NCBI RefSeq assembly: GCF_900115005.1
Contig: NZ_FOUY01000032.1
Span: 1 to 64,000 of the forward strand
Reading direction: 5' to 3'
Source: Pseudonocardia ammonioxydans
GTDB lineage: Bacteria > Actinomycetota > Actinomycetes > Mycobacteriales > Pseudonocardiaceae
Length of the DNA: 64,000 nt
Translations under genes and position numbers: made by a program
The notes under the pieces: model-generated
Told to the model about the DNA's origin: nothing
Databases searched by the model: none
Seen by the model: the letters and a program-made list of their open reading frames with translations, nothing else
Shown: positions 30,524-38,852 of the stretch, one piece after another
Numbering within the stretch: position 1 is the stretch's first letter
Layout: each line of letters starts with the position of its first letter

Positions 30524-31990
30524 GTGACCGATCTCACTGACTCATCCCCACGCCGGGAGAAGACCTTTCTCGGCCATCCCACCCAGCTCGGGACGCTGTT
30601 CGGCGTCGAGATGTGGGAACGCTTCTCGTTCTACGGCATGCAGGCGATCCTGCTGTACTACATGTACACGGTCGTCACCGAGGGTGGCCTCGGCTACGAC
30701 CCGGGCGTCGCCGCCGGCGTCGTCGGTGCCTACGGCGGGACCGTCTACCTCTCCACGATCCTCGCCGCCTGGGCCGGGGACCGGCTGTTCGGCCCGGAAC
30801 GGGTGCTGTTCGGCAGCGCGCTCTCCGTCATGGCCGGGCACATCTCGCTGGCCCTGCTCCCCGGGAGCACCGGGCTGGCCATCGGCCTGGTCCTGGTCGC
30901 GCTGGGCAGCGGCGGCATCAAGGCGAACGCCTCGACGATGATCGCGATGCTCTACGGCGAGGGCGACGACCGTCGCGACGCCGGGTTCTCCATCTTCTAC
31001 CTGGGCGTGAACATCGGTGCCCTGGTCGGTCAGCTCCTCACCCCGGTCCTGCAGGAGAACGCCGGATTCCACTGGGGCTTCGGCCTCGCCGCCGTCGGCA
31101 TGGCGCTCGGTCTGATCCAGTACACGTTCTTCCGGAAGAACCTGCCGCCCGAGGGCAGGATCGTTCCCAACCCGCTGCCGCAGCAGCAGAAGGCACGCTT
31201 CGGGGCGATCGGTGCCGTCGCACTCGTCGTGGTGCTGGTGCTGGTGTTCACCGATGTGATCACCGCCGGGCGGCTCGACCTGATCGTCACCGCGATCGTC
31301 GCCGTCGCCACCGTCGCGTACTTCTCCCTGATGCTCACCAGCCCGAAGGTGAGCCGGATCGAGCGCCGCCGGGTGCTCGCGTTCCTGCCGATGTGGGTCG
31401 CCAGCGCGATGTTCTGGGCGATCTTCCAGCAGATCTTCACGGTGCTGGCGATCTACGCCAAGGAACGGACGGACCGGTCCGTGTTCGGCCTGTTCGAGAT
31501 CCCGGCCGGGTCGGTGCAGGCGATCGAGCCGTTCTTCGTGGTGCTGCTGGCGGGCGTCTTCGCCACGGTGTGGACGAAGCTGGGGCCGCGCCAGCCGTCG
31601 TCGCCGCTGAAGATGGCCATCGGCACGATCATCATCGGGCTCGGCTTCCTGCTGTTCGTCCCGCTGGCCGGTACCGGCGCCAACGGCACTCCGCTGCTCG
31701 CGCTGGCCGGCATCCTGCTGATCTTCTGCATCGGCGAGCTGTTCACCTCGCCGGTGGGGCAGTCGCTGTCCACGAAGCTGGCCCCGGAGGCGTTCCGCAC
31801 CCAGATGGTGGCGCTGTTCTACCTGTCGGTGTCGATGGGCACGGTGCTCGCGGGCGTGCTCGCCGCCTTCTACAGCGCCGAGAACGAGGCGGCGTACTTC
31901 GGGATCACCGGCGCCGTGGCGATCGTCGTCGGTCTCGTCGTCGTTGCGATCGTGCCCAAGCTGAAGGTGCTCATGGAGGGCGTCCGCTAG
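30524..31990 (+). CDS. POT/PTR-family peptide transporter
   Basis: A 488-residue MFS protein with about 14 hydrophobic spans. GTLFGVEMWERFSFYGMQAI carries the ExxERF-type motif of proton-coupled oligopeptide transporters, and FSIFYLGVNIGALVGQLLTP and GELFTSPVGQSLSTKLAPEA are also family hallmarks. It imports di- and tripeptides with protons across the inner membrane. GTG 30524 is the start with GGGCCG ahead; two inverted repeats lie just upstream. Confidence 0.9.
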   Translation: MTDLTDSSPRREKTFLGHPTQLGTLFGVEMWERFSFYGMQAILLYYMYTVVTEGGLGYDPGVAAGVVGAYGGTVYLSTILAAWAGDRLFGPERVLFGSALSVMAGHISLALLPGSTGLAIGLVLVALGSGGIKANASTMIAMLYGEGDDRRDAGFSIFYLGVNIGALVGQLLTPVLQENAGFHWGFGLAAVGMALGLIQYTFFRKNLPPEGRIVPNPLPQQQKARFGAIGAVALVVVLVLVFTDVITAGRLDLIVTAIVAVATVAYFSLMLTSPKVSRIERRRVLAFLPMWVASAMFWAIFQQIFTVLAIYAKERTDRSVFGLFEIPAGSVQAIEPFFVVLLAGVFATVWTKLGPRQPSSPLKMAIGTIIIGLGFLLFVPLAGTGANGTPLLALAGILLIFCIGELFTSPVGQSLSTKLAPEAFRTQMVALFYLSVSMGTVLAGVLAAFYSAENEAAYFGITGAVAIVVGLVVVAIVPKLKVLMEGVR

Positions 31991-32086
31991 TCCGCGCGAC
32001 CTCCGTCCAGGGGAAACGCCTGTGGCGTCGAACACGGGTTCGAGGTGTCCCCAGGTGTGCACGCCCCTGTGGACAACTCGTGTGGA

Positions 32087-32368
32087 TCACCGGCGACGGG
32101 TGCGCCGGACCGTGGGCCGGTCCATCCCGTCGCCGGTCATCTCCCGGGCGATCCGTACGACGTGCGCGCGGACGTCCGGGTCCAGGTCCGCCGTGCGCAG
32201 GGCCAGCAGCTCGAGGATCGATGCCATGCCGAACGCGTACTCGGGGCGGGGCAACACCCCGGCGTAGTGCGCCTGGACCGCGTCGTGCCGCAGTGCCGCC
32301 GCGGCGCCGAGCACCGTCTCGCGGTCGGTGCGCAGGGCGGAGAGCCGGCGGCGTTCGTGGGTGTTCAT
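32087..32368 (-). CDS. Hypothetical small helical protein
   Basis: A 93-residue Arg-rich soluble protein: MNTHERRRLSALRTDRETVL, LRHDAVQAHYAGVLPRPEYA, GMASILELLALRTADLDPDV, VVRIAREMTGDGMDRP. No recognised family. It stands alone, after the POT gene in the opposite direction; 32369-32499 downstream of the DUF1772 gene holds no other gene. Confidence 0.6.
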   Translation of the reverse strand: MNTHERRRLSALRTDRETVLGAAAALRHDAVQAHYAGVLPRPEYAFGMASILELLALRTADLDPDVRAHVVRIAREMTGDGMDRPTVRRTRRR

Positions 32369-32499
32369 GCTCCCCCGGGGGTCGGGCGGTCGGTACGGGC
32401 TCGCCCGGGGGAGCGGGCGCGGGACCAGCGTGCACTCCCGCACCGTCCGGGGCCAGTGGTGTCCCCGAGATGTCGCACACACGTTCGACGTCGTGCGCC

Positions 32500-32919
32500 C
32501 TACAGGGACAGCAGCACCACGGTGAGTACCGACGTCATCGCCCGGCCGTGGTTCGCGACCGTCCACCGGGGTGCGAGCGGGCCCCAGTCCCCGCCGCGCT
32601 CGAGGGCCGTGTTGAGCGGGATGTTGACCACGAAGGTCACCACGAAGCCCGCCAGCCCGGCCAGCGCGCCGGCGAGCCGCAACGGGTCCCCGGCGAGCAC
32701 GGCCGCGACCAGCAGCGCCAGGCACGCGAGGGCGGTCCCGCCGAACAGCAGCCCGAAGACGGGGTTCAGGATCGCCCGGTTCCCCTCCCGCATGGTCGCG
32801 GTGGCCTCGTCGGGCGGACGCCGGCGCAGCGCGGGCAGCACCGCGACGGAGAACGCCAGGTAGACCCCGCCGAGCAGGCCGGAGCCGAGGGCGGCGACGG
32901 GGGCGAGCACCCCGATCAC
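32500..32919 (-). CDS. DUF1772 (anthrone oxygenase-like) membrane protein
   Basis: A 139-residue protein with four spans: VLAPVAALGSGLLGGVYLAF, NPVFGLLFGGTALACLALLV, ALAGLAGFVVTFVVNIPLNT and HGRAMTSVLTVVLLSL, and the N.PLN..L...W....ANH.R pattern of DUF1772. GTG 32919 overlaps the stop of the NmrA-like gene by 4 bases (GTGA), so they form one unit. Confidence 0.8.
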   Translation of the reverse strand: MIGVLAPVAALGSGLLGGVYLAFSVAVLPALRRRPPDEATATMREGNRAILNPVFGLLFGGTALACLALLVAAVLAGDPLRLAGALAGLAGFVVTFVVNIPLNTALERGGDWGPLAPRWTVANHGRAMTSVLTVVLLSL

Positions 32920-33776
32920 GACGCGACCCCCGCGGCCCACTCCTCCACGGTCAGGGTGCCGGTGGCGTCCCCGCGCGGGTCGTGCGCGCGCACCCGGCCC
33001 GCGTTGAACGCCCGGTTCATCGCCACGTGCAGCCGCGCGGTGTCCGCCGGCATCCCGGCCTGCTGCAGCACCTGCTCCATCTCGGCGTCCGGGAGGCGGA
33101 CGTAGGACAGGTCCGGGAGGCCCAGTGCCGGGCCGAGCGCGGCGACGACCTCGGGCACCGTCCGGTCGGCCGGCCCCGGGACCTCGACGATCCCCGGTGC
33201 GGACGGGGCGAGCAGCGCGGCCGCGGCGGCCCGGCCGACGTCGCGGGTGGCCACCATCGGCAGCGCGACGTGCGGGTCGATCGAGTCCGCATGCACCCCG
33301 TGCGCGCGCATGGCCTCGGCGGCCTGCAGGAAGGACTCGAGGAACATGCCCGGCCGCACGGCGGTGACCCGGGCGTCGAGCGTCGCGAGCCGGGCCTCCT
33401 GCTCGTGCAGGCTGCCCAGGTACCCGGTCACCGACAGGTCCGGTCCGCCGGGGACCTCGGCGCCGAGCGAGCTCAGCGCGACCACCCGCGGTACCCCCGC
33501 CTCGCGCAACGCCGTCACGACCGAGCTCCCCAGCCGGGCCTGGGACGCCGCGTAGCCGGGTGTCGTGGCGTCCAGCGGCAGCAGGACGAACGCGGCGTCC
33601 GCGCCGTCGAACGCGCGGCGCAGGAACGCCGTGTCGCCCATGTCGCCGGGCCACGGCTCGGCGCCGTCGATCCGGCCGATGGTGCGGGCGACCGCGCGGA
33701 CCGGTGTCCCGGTGGCGCGCAGCTCCCGGACGACCTGGCTGCCCACGTTCCCGGTCGCACCCAGAACGGTGATCAT
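32916..33776 (-). CDS. NmrA-like NAD(P)-binding protein
   Basis: A 286-residue atypical SDR: MITVLGATGNVGSQVVRELR (GxxGxxG), VRAVARTIGRIDG, DAAFVLLPLDATTPGYAASQ, RVVALSSLGAEVPGGPDLSV and VRPGMFLESFLQAAEAM. NmrA-type proteins act as redox sensors or quinone/NAD(P)H oxidoreductases. ATG 33776 has GAGGGGAG upstream. It is divergent from an AraC-type regulator at 33913 that probably controls it. Confidence 0.85.
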   Translation of the reverse strand: MITVLGATGNVGSQVVRELRATGTPVRAVARTIGRIDGAEPWPGDMGDTAFLRRAFDGADAAFVLLPLDATTPGYAASQARLGSSVVTALREAGVPRVVALSSLGAEVPGGPDLSVTGYLGSLHEQEARLATLDARVTAVRPGMFLESFLQAAEAMRAHGVHADSIDPHVALPMVATRDVGRAAAAALLAPSAPGIVEVPGPADRTVPEVVAALGPALGLPDLSYVRLPDAEMEQVLQQAGMPADTARLHVAMNRAFNAGRVRAHDPRGDATGTLTVEEWAAGVAS

Positions 33777-33912
33777 GTCGAGCTCCCCTCGTCGGTGTGT
33801 GCGATCCATGCTCGACCGACTCCGCAGGACGCAGAAGCACCATCAGTCCACATCTGTTGCTCAATCGTCCACAGCTGGGGATGATCTGTGGACGGCCTGT
33901 CATGCTGTCCCC

Positions 33913-34914
33913 ATGCCCGCCGCGCCGCCGTTCCCGGTCGCCGATCCGCTCGGCGAGGCGCTGCACGTGCTGCGGATGGACGGCGTCTTCTACTGCCGCT
34001 CCGAGCTCGGCGAGCCGTGGGGGATGACGCTGCCCGCGACACCCGGCTGTCTCTGGTTCCACGTCGTCACCTCGGGTGGCTGCCGGCTGACGGTGGAGAG
34101 CGGGGACGGCGGCCGGGGCACCGAGCACGTCCTGCGGCCGGGCGAGCTGGCGCTCGTCCCGCACGGGGCCGGGCACGTGCTGCGCCACGCGCCGGACGCG
34201 TTCGCCCCGGACATCCGGTCGATCCCGCACTCGATGCTCGACGGTCGCTACGCCCTGCTGCGGCACGGCGGCGACGGTCCGGTGACCCGGATGGTGTGCG
34301 GCGCCGTCCGCTTCGGGCACCCGGCGGCCCGTGAGCTCGTCGAGCGGTTGCCCGGCCTGATCCGGGTCGAGCCCTCACCACGGGGCGACCGCGTCCAGGA
34401 CACGCTGCGGCTGATCGCGGCCGAGATCGAGGACGGACGGCCGGGCAGCGAGGCGGTGATCACCCGGCTGGCCGACGTGCTGGTCATCCAGGCCGTCCGC
34501 GACCGGCTGGAACAGGACGCGGACGCCCGCACCGGCTGGCTCGGCGCGCTGGCCGACGAGCGCATCGGCCACGCGCTCGCCGCGGTGCACCGTGCGCCGG
34601 AACGGGCGTGGACGGTCGCGACCCTCGCGGCGACGGCGGCGATGTCCCGTTCGGCGTTCGCGGCCCGGTTCACCGACCTCGTCGGCGAGCCCGCGATGAC
34701 CTACGTGACGCGGTGGCGGATGCACGCGGCCGTCGACGTCCTGTCGGGGGGCGATGCGACAGTGGCCGAGGTCGCGTACCGGTTCGGCTACCGGTCCGAG
34801 GCGGCCTTCGCCCGGGCCTTCGTCCGCGTGGTCGGTGAGCCGGCGGGGCGGGTGCGCCGGCGGGCCGCCGGGCGTGGCCCGGCCGGGCTGGAGGCGTTCG
34901 CGACGCCCGGCTGA
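33913..34914 (+). CDS. AraC-family regulator with cupin (AraC_binding-like) domain
   Basis: A 333-residue protein. The N-terminal cupin-like part (WFHVVTSGGCRLTVESGDGG, LRPGELALVPHGAGHVL, MVCGAVRFGHPAARELVERL) is of the AraC_binding_2/6 type. The C-terminal double HTH is clear: TVATLAATAAMSRSAFAARF, VTRWRMHAAVDVLSGGDATV, AEVAYRFGYRSEAAFARAFV. It faces the nmrA/DUF1772 pair across a 136-base AT-richer spacer. Confidence 0.85.
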   Translation: MPAAPPFPVADPLGEALHVLRMDGVFYCRSELGEPWGMTLPATPGCLWFHVVTSGGCRLTVESGDGGRGTEHVLRPGELALVPHGAGHVLRHAPDAFAPDIRSIPHSMLDGRYALLRHGGDGPVTRMVCGAVRFGHPAARELVERLPGLIRVEPSPRGDRVQDTLRLIAAEIEDGRPGSEAVITRLADVLVIQAVRDRLEQDADARTGWLGALADERIGHALAAVHRAPERAWTVATLAATAAMSRSAFAARFTDLVGEPAMTYVTRWRMHAAVDVLSGGDATVAEVAYRFGYRSEAAFARAFVRVVGEPAGRVRRRAAGRGPAGLEAFATPG

Positions 34915-34974
34915 CGACATGCCGGGGGGTCGTACGCATGTTCGACGCAGGGGTGCTACGCTGCATCGACACGT

Positions 34975-35300
34975 CAGGGGAAGGAGTCGATCCGCTCGTA
35001 TCGAGCGGTATCGCATCGGAGCTAGACGGCGGTAGGCGACCTCATCGAGCGTGCTCGATGACGGGGTATCGCGCTGTCTCGGTGGAGGGTTAGAAAGTCG
35101 TATATACGGCGATCGGACGCCGTTGATGCGTGAGTATCGGTCTGTATCGGATCAGTCCGATACTCCGGTAGAGAGTCGCATCGACGAGTGCCGATCGCTG
35201 TATGCCGGTTTCTAGCGCGAACCCGAGACGGCCCGATGTACCGCGATCACCGGGTCCGCTCGGGTTCTCTGCTGCGCTCTACCCGTAGCCGTAGACGCCG
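34975..35300. other. Low-GC, hairpin-rich intergenic locus, candidate structured RNA
   Basis: The gap 34915-35344 has no credible gene. 35041-35220 is about 57% G+C, far below its neighbours. Perfect short inverted repeats are packed in it: CCGCTCG-TAT-CGAGCGG (34992-35008), CATCGAGC-GT-GCTCGATG (35043-35060), CGTATATACG (35099-35108), GGCG-N6-CGCC (35108-35121), AGTATCGG/CCGATACT (35133-35140 with 35157-35164, competing with a second GTATCGG at 35144), and AACCCGAG/CTCGGGTT (35220-35227 with 35259-35266). GTATCG recurs throughout. It matches no tRNA, tmRNA, RNase P, 4.5S or riboswitch that I recognise. It may be a regulatory RNA or a multi-site protein-binding region. Confidence 0.45.
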
Positions 35301-35344
35301 GTATGGACCGGAAGCGACGCACCGGGGGTCCGCCGGGCGCGGCG

Positions 35345-36292
35345 TCACAGATGAGCGAGCTTGTCCGGGTTCCGCACGGCGTAGACGGCGGTGACCAGGT
35401 CGGCGTCGTCGACCTCGGCGATCTCCAGCAGGATCGCGGTGTGGACGGTGCCGTCCTCGCGCAGCAGCACGGCAGGCATCCCGTTGAGCACCCCGAACTC
35501 CGGCCCGGCGGCGGGCAGCGGCCACCGCGTGAGCCCCACGAGCAGCCGGGCGACCTTGTCCCGTCCGTGGATCGGCCGGAGTGCCGCCGAGGCCTTCCCG
35601 CCGCCGTCGGCCAGCTGGACCGCGTCCGGCGCGAGCAGGGCGGCCACGCCCTCGATGTCGCCGCCGAGTGTCGCCTCGACGAACGCCTCGGCGACCCGCC
35701 GGGCCCGGTCCGGCGGGACGGTGAACCGCGGCCGCCGCGCCCGCACGTGCTCCCGGGCCCGGTGGGCGATCTGGCGGACGGTGGCCACCGGCCGGCCGAG
35801 GGTCCGCCCGATCTCGTCGTAGTCGACGTCGAACGCCTCCCGCAGCACGAAGACCGCCCGCTCGTCCGGCGACAGCGTCTCCAGCACGAGCAGCATCGCC
35901 ACCGTCATGTCGTCGGTGCGCAGCGCCCGGTCCGAGGCGTCCTCCCCGGTCGGCAGCGGCTCCGGCAGCCACGGGCCCGGGTAGGTCTCGCGGGTCCGGG
36001 CGGTGCTGCGCAGCCGGTTCAGCGCCTGCCGGGTGACGGTGCGGGCCAGGTAGGCCCGCGGGTTCGCCACGTCGTCGCGGTCCACGGCGGACCAGCGCAG
36101 CCAGCTGTCCTGCAGGACGTCCTCGACGTCGGCGACGCTGCCGAGGATCTCGTAGGCCAGCCGGAACAGCAGCCCGCGGTGCCGGTGGAACTCGGCGAGC
36201 GGGTCGGCCGGGGCGTCGGCCGCGGCAACGCCGTCGAGCCGGTCCGGCCCGGCAGCTCCCTCGTGCCGGTCGTGCCCACCCGTGCCGGTCAT
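35345..36292 (-). CDS. ECF41-type RNA polymerase sigma factor (SigJ-like)
   Basis: A 315-residue sigma factor. Sigma region 2 (LLFRLAYEILGSVADVEDVL, QDSWLRWSAV), region 4 (LSPDERAVFVLREAFDVDYD, GRPVATVRQIAHRAREH), and a SnoaL-like C-terminal extension. The diagnostic ECF41 motifs are all present: WLPEP between regions 2 and 4, DGGGK in the extension, and NPDKL at the end. In ECF41 factors the extension replaces an anti-sigma factor. The start ATG 36292 overlaps the stop of the FAD oxidoreductase gene by 4 bases. Confidence 0.92.
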   Translation of the reverse strand: MTGTGGHDRHEGAAGPDRLDGVAAADAPADPLAEFHRHRGLLFRLAYEILGSVADVEDVLQDSWLRWSAVDRDDVANPRAYLARTVTRQALNRLRSTARTRETYPGPWLPEPLPTGEDASDRALRTDDMTVAMLLVLETLSPDERAVFVLREAFDVDYDEIGRTLGRPVATVRQIAHRAREHVRARRPRFTVPPDRARRVAEAFVEATLGGDIEGVAALLAPDAVQLADGGGKASAALRPIHGRDKVARLLVGLTRWPLPAAGPEFGVLNGMPAVLLREDGTVHTAILLEIAEVDDADLVTAVYAVRNPDKLAHL

Positions 36293-37338
36293 GCCGCGCG
36301 CCCCCGCACCGCTCGCAGCGTGTACCGGACGACCTGCTCCTTGACCAGCGCGCCGGCCCGGCCGCCGACCGTGAGCCGGCGCGGCGCGTCGTGGCTGTCG
36401 ACGAACTGCACGAGCGCGGCGCCCGGCCCGAGGGCCAGGCACTGGGCCTGGTAGGCGATCGACGCGGCCGGTGCGGTCCGGCCGGCGAGCCCCGCGGTGA
36501 CCGTCCGCGCCGCCGCCGTACCGAGCGGGACCGCGGCCTGGCAGCTCGCCCGGACGAAGCCGACCCCGGGCGGGGCGGTGATCGCATCCCCGGCACCGAC
36601 GATCCGCGGATCCCCGACGCTGGTGAGCGTGTCGTCCACGCGCAGCCGGCCCGCGTCGTCGACCGGCAGGCCGCTGCGGCGGGCCAGGTCCGGGACCGCG
36701 GGCGGGGTCGCCCAGACCACCAGGTCCGCGCCCAGGTCGGCGGGGCCGGTGACGGTGGTGTGCTCGCGCAGCGAGATCCCCAGCTCGCGCAGGCGGGCCC
36801 GGACCCGCTCGCGTCCCCGATCGCCGATCCCGGCGGCGACGTCGGCGTCGGTCACCAGCCGCACCGCGAGCCGCGGCCGGGCGACGGCGATCTCGGTCGC
36901 CGTCTCCAGCCCGGTCAGCCCGCCCCCGACGACGGCGACGACCGCGCCGTCGGCCAGCCCGCCGACCGCCGCCCGCAACCGGGTGGCGTCCTCCAGCGTG
37001 TCCACCCGGTGACCGCCGTCCGGGGCCGGACCGCCACCGCTGCCCACCGCGTACACCAGGCGATCGAAACGCATCACGTCGCCGTCGTCGAGGGTCACCT
37101 CGCCGTCGCCGATCGCGGTGACCCGGGCGGCCCGGGTCCGCACCCGCCGGTCGAGCACGCGGTCCAGCGGGACCGTCGCCGGACCGCTGCCCGCGGCGAG
37201 GCGGTGCAACCGGATCCGCTCGACGAACTCCTCCCGCGGGTCGAGCACCGTCACCTCCGCCGCGCCCGTCGCCGCGATCCGGTTCGCCGCGGTCGCGCCC
37301 GCGTAGCCCGCGCCGATGACCAGCACCGTCGTTCCCAT
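36289..37338 (-). CDS. NDH-2-like FAD-dependent oxidoreductase
   Basis: A 349-residue two-dinucleotide-binding flavoprotein: TVLVIGAGYAGATAANRIAA (FAD), RFDRLVYAVGSGGGPAPDGG, VVAVVGGGLTGLETATEIAV (NAD(P)H), and RIVGAGDAITAPPGVGFVRA (FAD-contacting GD). It resembles NADH dehydrogenase-like/AIF-type proteins without a membrane anchor. As the overlapping partner of ECF41 it fits the known association of ECF41 with oxidoreductase genes and is probably in its regulon. Confidence 0.85.
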   Translation of the reverse strand: MGTTVLVIGAGYAGATAANRIAATGAAEVTVLDPREEFVERIRLHRLAAGSGPATVPLDRVLDRRVRTRAARVTAIGDGEVTLDDGDVMRFDRLVYAVGSGGGPAPDGGHRVDTLEDATRLRAAVGGLADGAVVAVVGGGLTGLETATEIAVARPRLAVRLVTDADVAAGIGDRGRERVRARLRELGISLREHTTVTGPADLGADLVVWATPPAVPDLARRSGLPVDDAGRLRVDDTLTSVGDPRIVGAGDAITAPPGVGFVRASCQAAVPLGTAAARTVTAGLAGRTAPAASIAYQAQCLALGPGAALVQFVDSHDAPRRLTVGGRAGALVKEQVVRYTLRAVRGRAA

Positions 37339-37448
37339 GATCGTGTCCTCTCCGTCGTCCGTGCGTGTGGGATGAGGACACCGGCCACCGCGGTGGGCGT
37401 GACCGCGTGTGCCGTGGCTCACAGCGCGGCGCGTGCCAGGGTGGGCGG

Positions 37449-38186
37449 ATGAGCGGCGTGGCGGTGGTGACCGGGGCGGGATCGGGCATCGGCGAGGCGG
37501 TGACCCGGTCACTGCTCGACGCCGGCTGGCGGGTCGCGCTGGCCGGGCGGCGGGCGGACCGGCTCGACGCCGTCGCCGGCGGGCACCCCGGCACGCTGAC
37601 CGTGGCCACCGACGTGGCCGAGCCGGCGTCGGTGGCGGCACTGTTCGCCGCCGTGCAGGCGCGCTGGGGGCGGCTGGACCTGCTGGTCAACAACGCCGGC
37701 ACGTTCGGCCCGGGCGGCACCGTCGACGAGATCGCGGTCGAGGACTGGCAGGACACGGTCGCGGTCAACCTGACCGGCTCGTTCCTCTGCGCGCGGGAGG
37801 CCTTCGCCGCGATGCGCGCCCAGGAGCCGCAGGGCGGGCGGATCATCAACAACGGCTCGGTCTCCGCGCACGTGCCCCGCCCGGGCAGCGTCGCCTACAC
37901 CGCGACCAAGCACGCGGTCACCGGGCTCACCCGGTCGCTGTCGCTGGACGGGCGGCCGTTCGGCATCGCCTGTGGACAGATCGACATCGGCAACGCGGCG
38001 ACCGACATGACCGCCGGTGTCGCGGCCGGGGCCCGGCAGGCCGACGGGTCGGTGCGGCCGGAGGCGACGTTCGACGTGGCGCACGTGGGCGAGGCCGTCC
38101 GCTACATGGCGGCGCTGCCGCTGGAGGCGAACGTCCAGTTCCTCACGCTCACCGCGACGACGATGCCGTGGCTGGCCCGCGGCTGA
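37449..38186 (+). CDS. Short-chain dehydrogenase/reductase
   Basis: A 245-residue classical [23 protein letters not shown] (TGxxxGxG), [20 protein letters not shown] (NNAG), [20 protein letters not shown] (Ser) and [20 protein letters not shown] (YxxxK). Coenzyme use and substrate are unknown. ATG 37449 is taken over an ATG at 37365 because the Rossmann fold starts at once. Confidence 0.87.
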   Translation: MSGVAVVTGAGSGIGEAVTRSLLDAGWRVALAGRRADRLDAVAGGHPGTLTVATDVAEPASVAALFAAVQARWGRLDLLVNNAGTFGPGGTVDEIAVEDWQDTVAVNLTGSFLCAREAFAAMRAQEPQGGRIINNGSVSAHVPRPGSVAYTATKHAVTGLTRSLSLDGRPFGIACGQIDIGNAATDMTAGVAAGARQADGSVRPEATFDVAHVGEAVRYMAALPLEANVQFLTLTATTMPWLARG

Positions 38187-38268
38187 GCGACGGCGTCTCG
38201 TTGTGAGACGCGATCACTGCCGCGGAGTGAGAGAATGCCGTGACCCACATCACCCGGGAGGGGCGCGG

Positions 38269-38808
38269 ATGACCCGGACGATGCACGTCCTCCGACTGAT
38301 CGTGCATGCCCGCTCGCGGCAGCCGGTGCTGCTGCTCGGCGAGGCGGGTGGCGAGCGGTGCGTTCCGGTGTTCCTGCGACCCCCGCAGGCCGAGGTGATC
38401 GCGGCGGGCCGCCGGGACGACTCCAGCACCGCCCTCACCCAGGACGTGCTGCTCCCCGTGGTGGAGGCGCTCGGCCGCACCCTGGACGCGGTGGAGATCA
38501 GCGATCTCACCGACGGCGTCTACACCGCGGAGCTGGTCTTCGACGACGACACCCGGCTCGCGGTGAAGCCGTCGGACGCGCTGTCCCTGGCCGTGCGGGA
38601 GGGCCTGTCGATCGGCATGGCCGAGCACGTGCTCGACGAGGTCGGCCAGCCCATCGAGGAGGTCCTGCCGCCGGACACGACCGACGAGCGCGGGATCGCC
38701 GCGCAGGCCCGCGCCGCGACCGGCGGCGTGCCGGCGGAACCACCGGAGGAGCAGCTCCAGCAGTTCCGCGACTTCATCGACGAGGTCTCCCCGGACGACT
38801 TCCGGTAG
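38269..38808 (+). CDS. Bifunctional nuclease (DUF151) family protein
   Basis: A 179-residue protein: MHVLRLIVHARSRQPVLLLG, CVPVFLRPPQAEVIAAGRRD, TQDVLLPVVEALGRTLDAVE, VYTAELVFDDDTRLAVKPSD and DALSLAVREGLSIGMAEHVL. The I...E..AI and PSDA.ALA elements define DUF151 (BFN); the mycobacterial member is Rv1829-like. Nuclease activity is reported for plant members; the bacterial role is unclear. GGGAGGGG precedes the ATG. The 42-bp palindrome follows its stop by two bases. Confidence 0.85.
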   Translation: MTRTMHVLRLIVHARSRQPVLLLGEAGGERCVPVFLRPPQAEVIAAGRRDDSSTALTQDVLLPVVEALGRTLDAVEISDLTDGVYTAELVFDDDTRLAVKPSDALSLAVREGLSIGMAEHVLDEVGQPIEEVLPPDTTDERGIAAQARAATGGVPAEPPEEQLQQFRDFIDEVSPDDFR

Positions 38809-38810
38809 CG

Positions 38811-38852
38811 CGTGCGTGGTTGTCGCGGCCCGGACCGCGACAACCACTCACG
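38811..38852. repeat. 42-bp palindromic repeat, copy 1
   Basis: CGTGCGTGGTTGTCGCGG and CCGCGACAACCACTCACG (one mismatch) flank a 6-base centre. It sits between the convergent DUF151 and ABC genes, and the ABC stop codon (38848-38850) is inside it. Related copies are at 55127, 61025 and 61868. Confidence 0.9.

Noticed and set aside
34921-35345. tmRNA or RNase P RNA
   Set aside because: No tRNA-like acceptor end, no tag-coding frame and no P4-type conserved sequence.
35188-35394. 68-codon frame in the low-GC locus
   Set aside because: Arg/Ser-rich, no ribosome site, runs into the antisense 3' end of the ECF41 gene.
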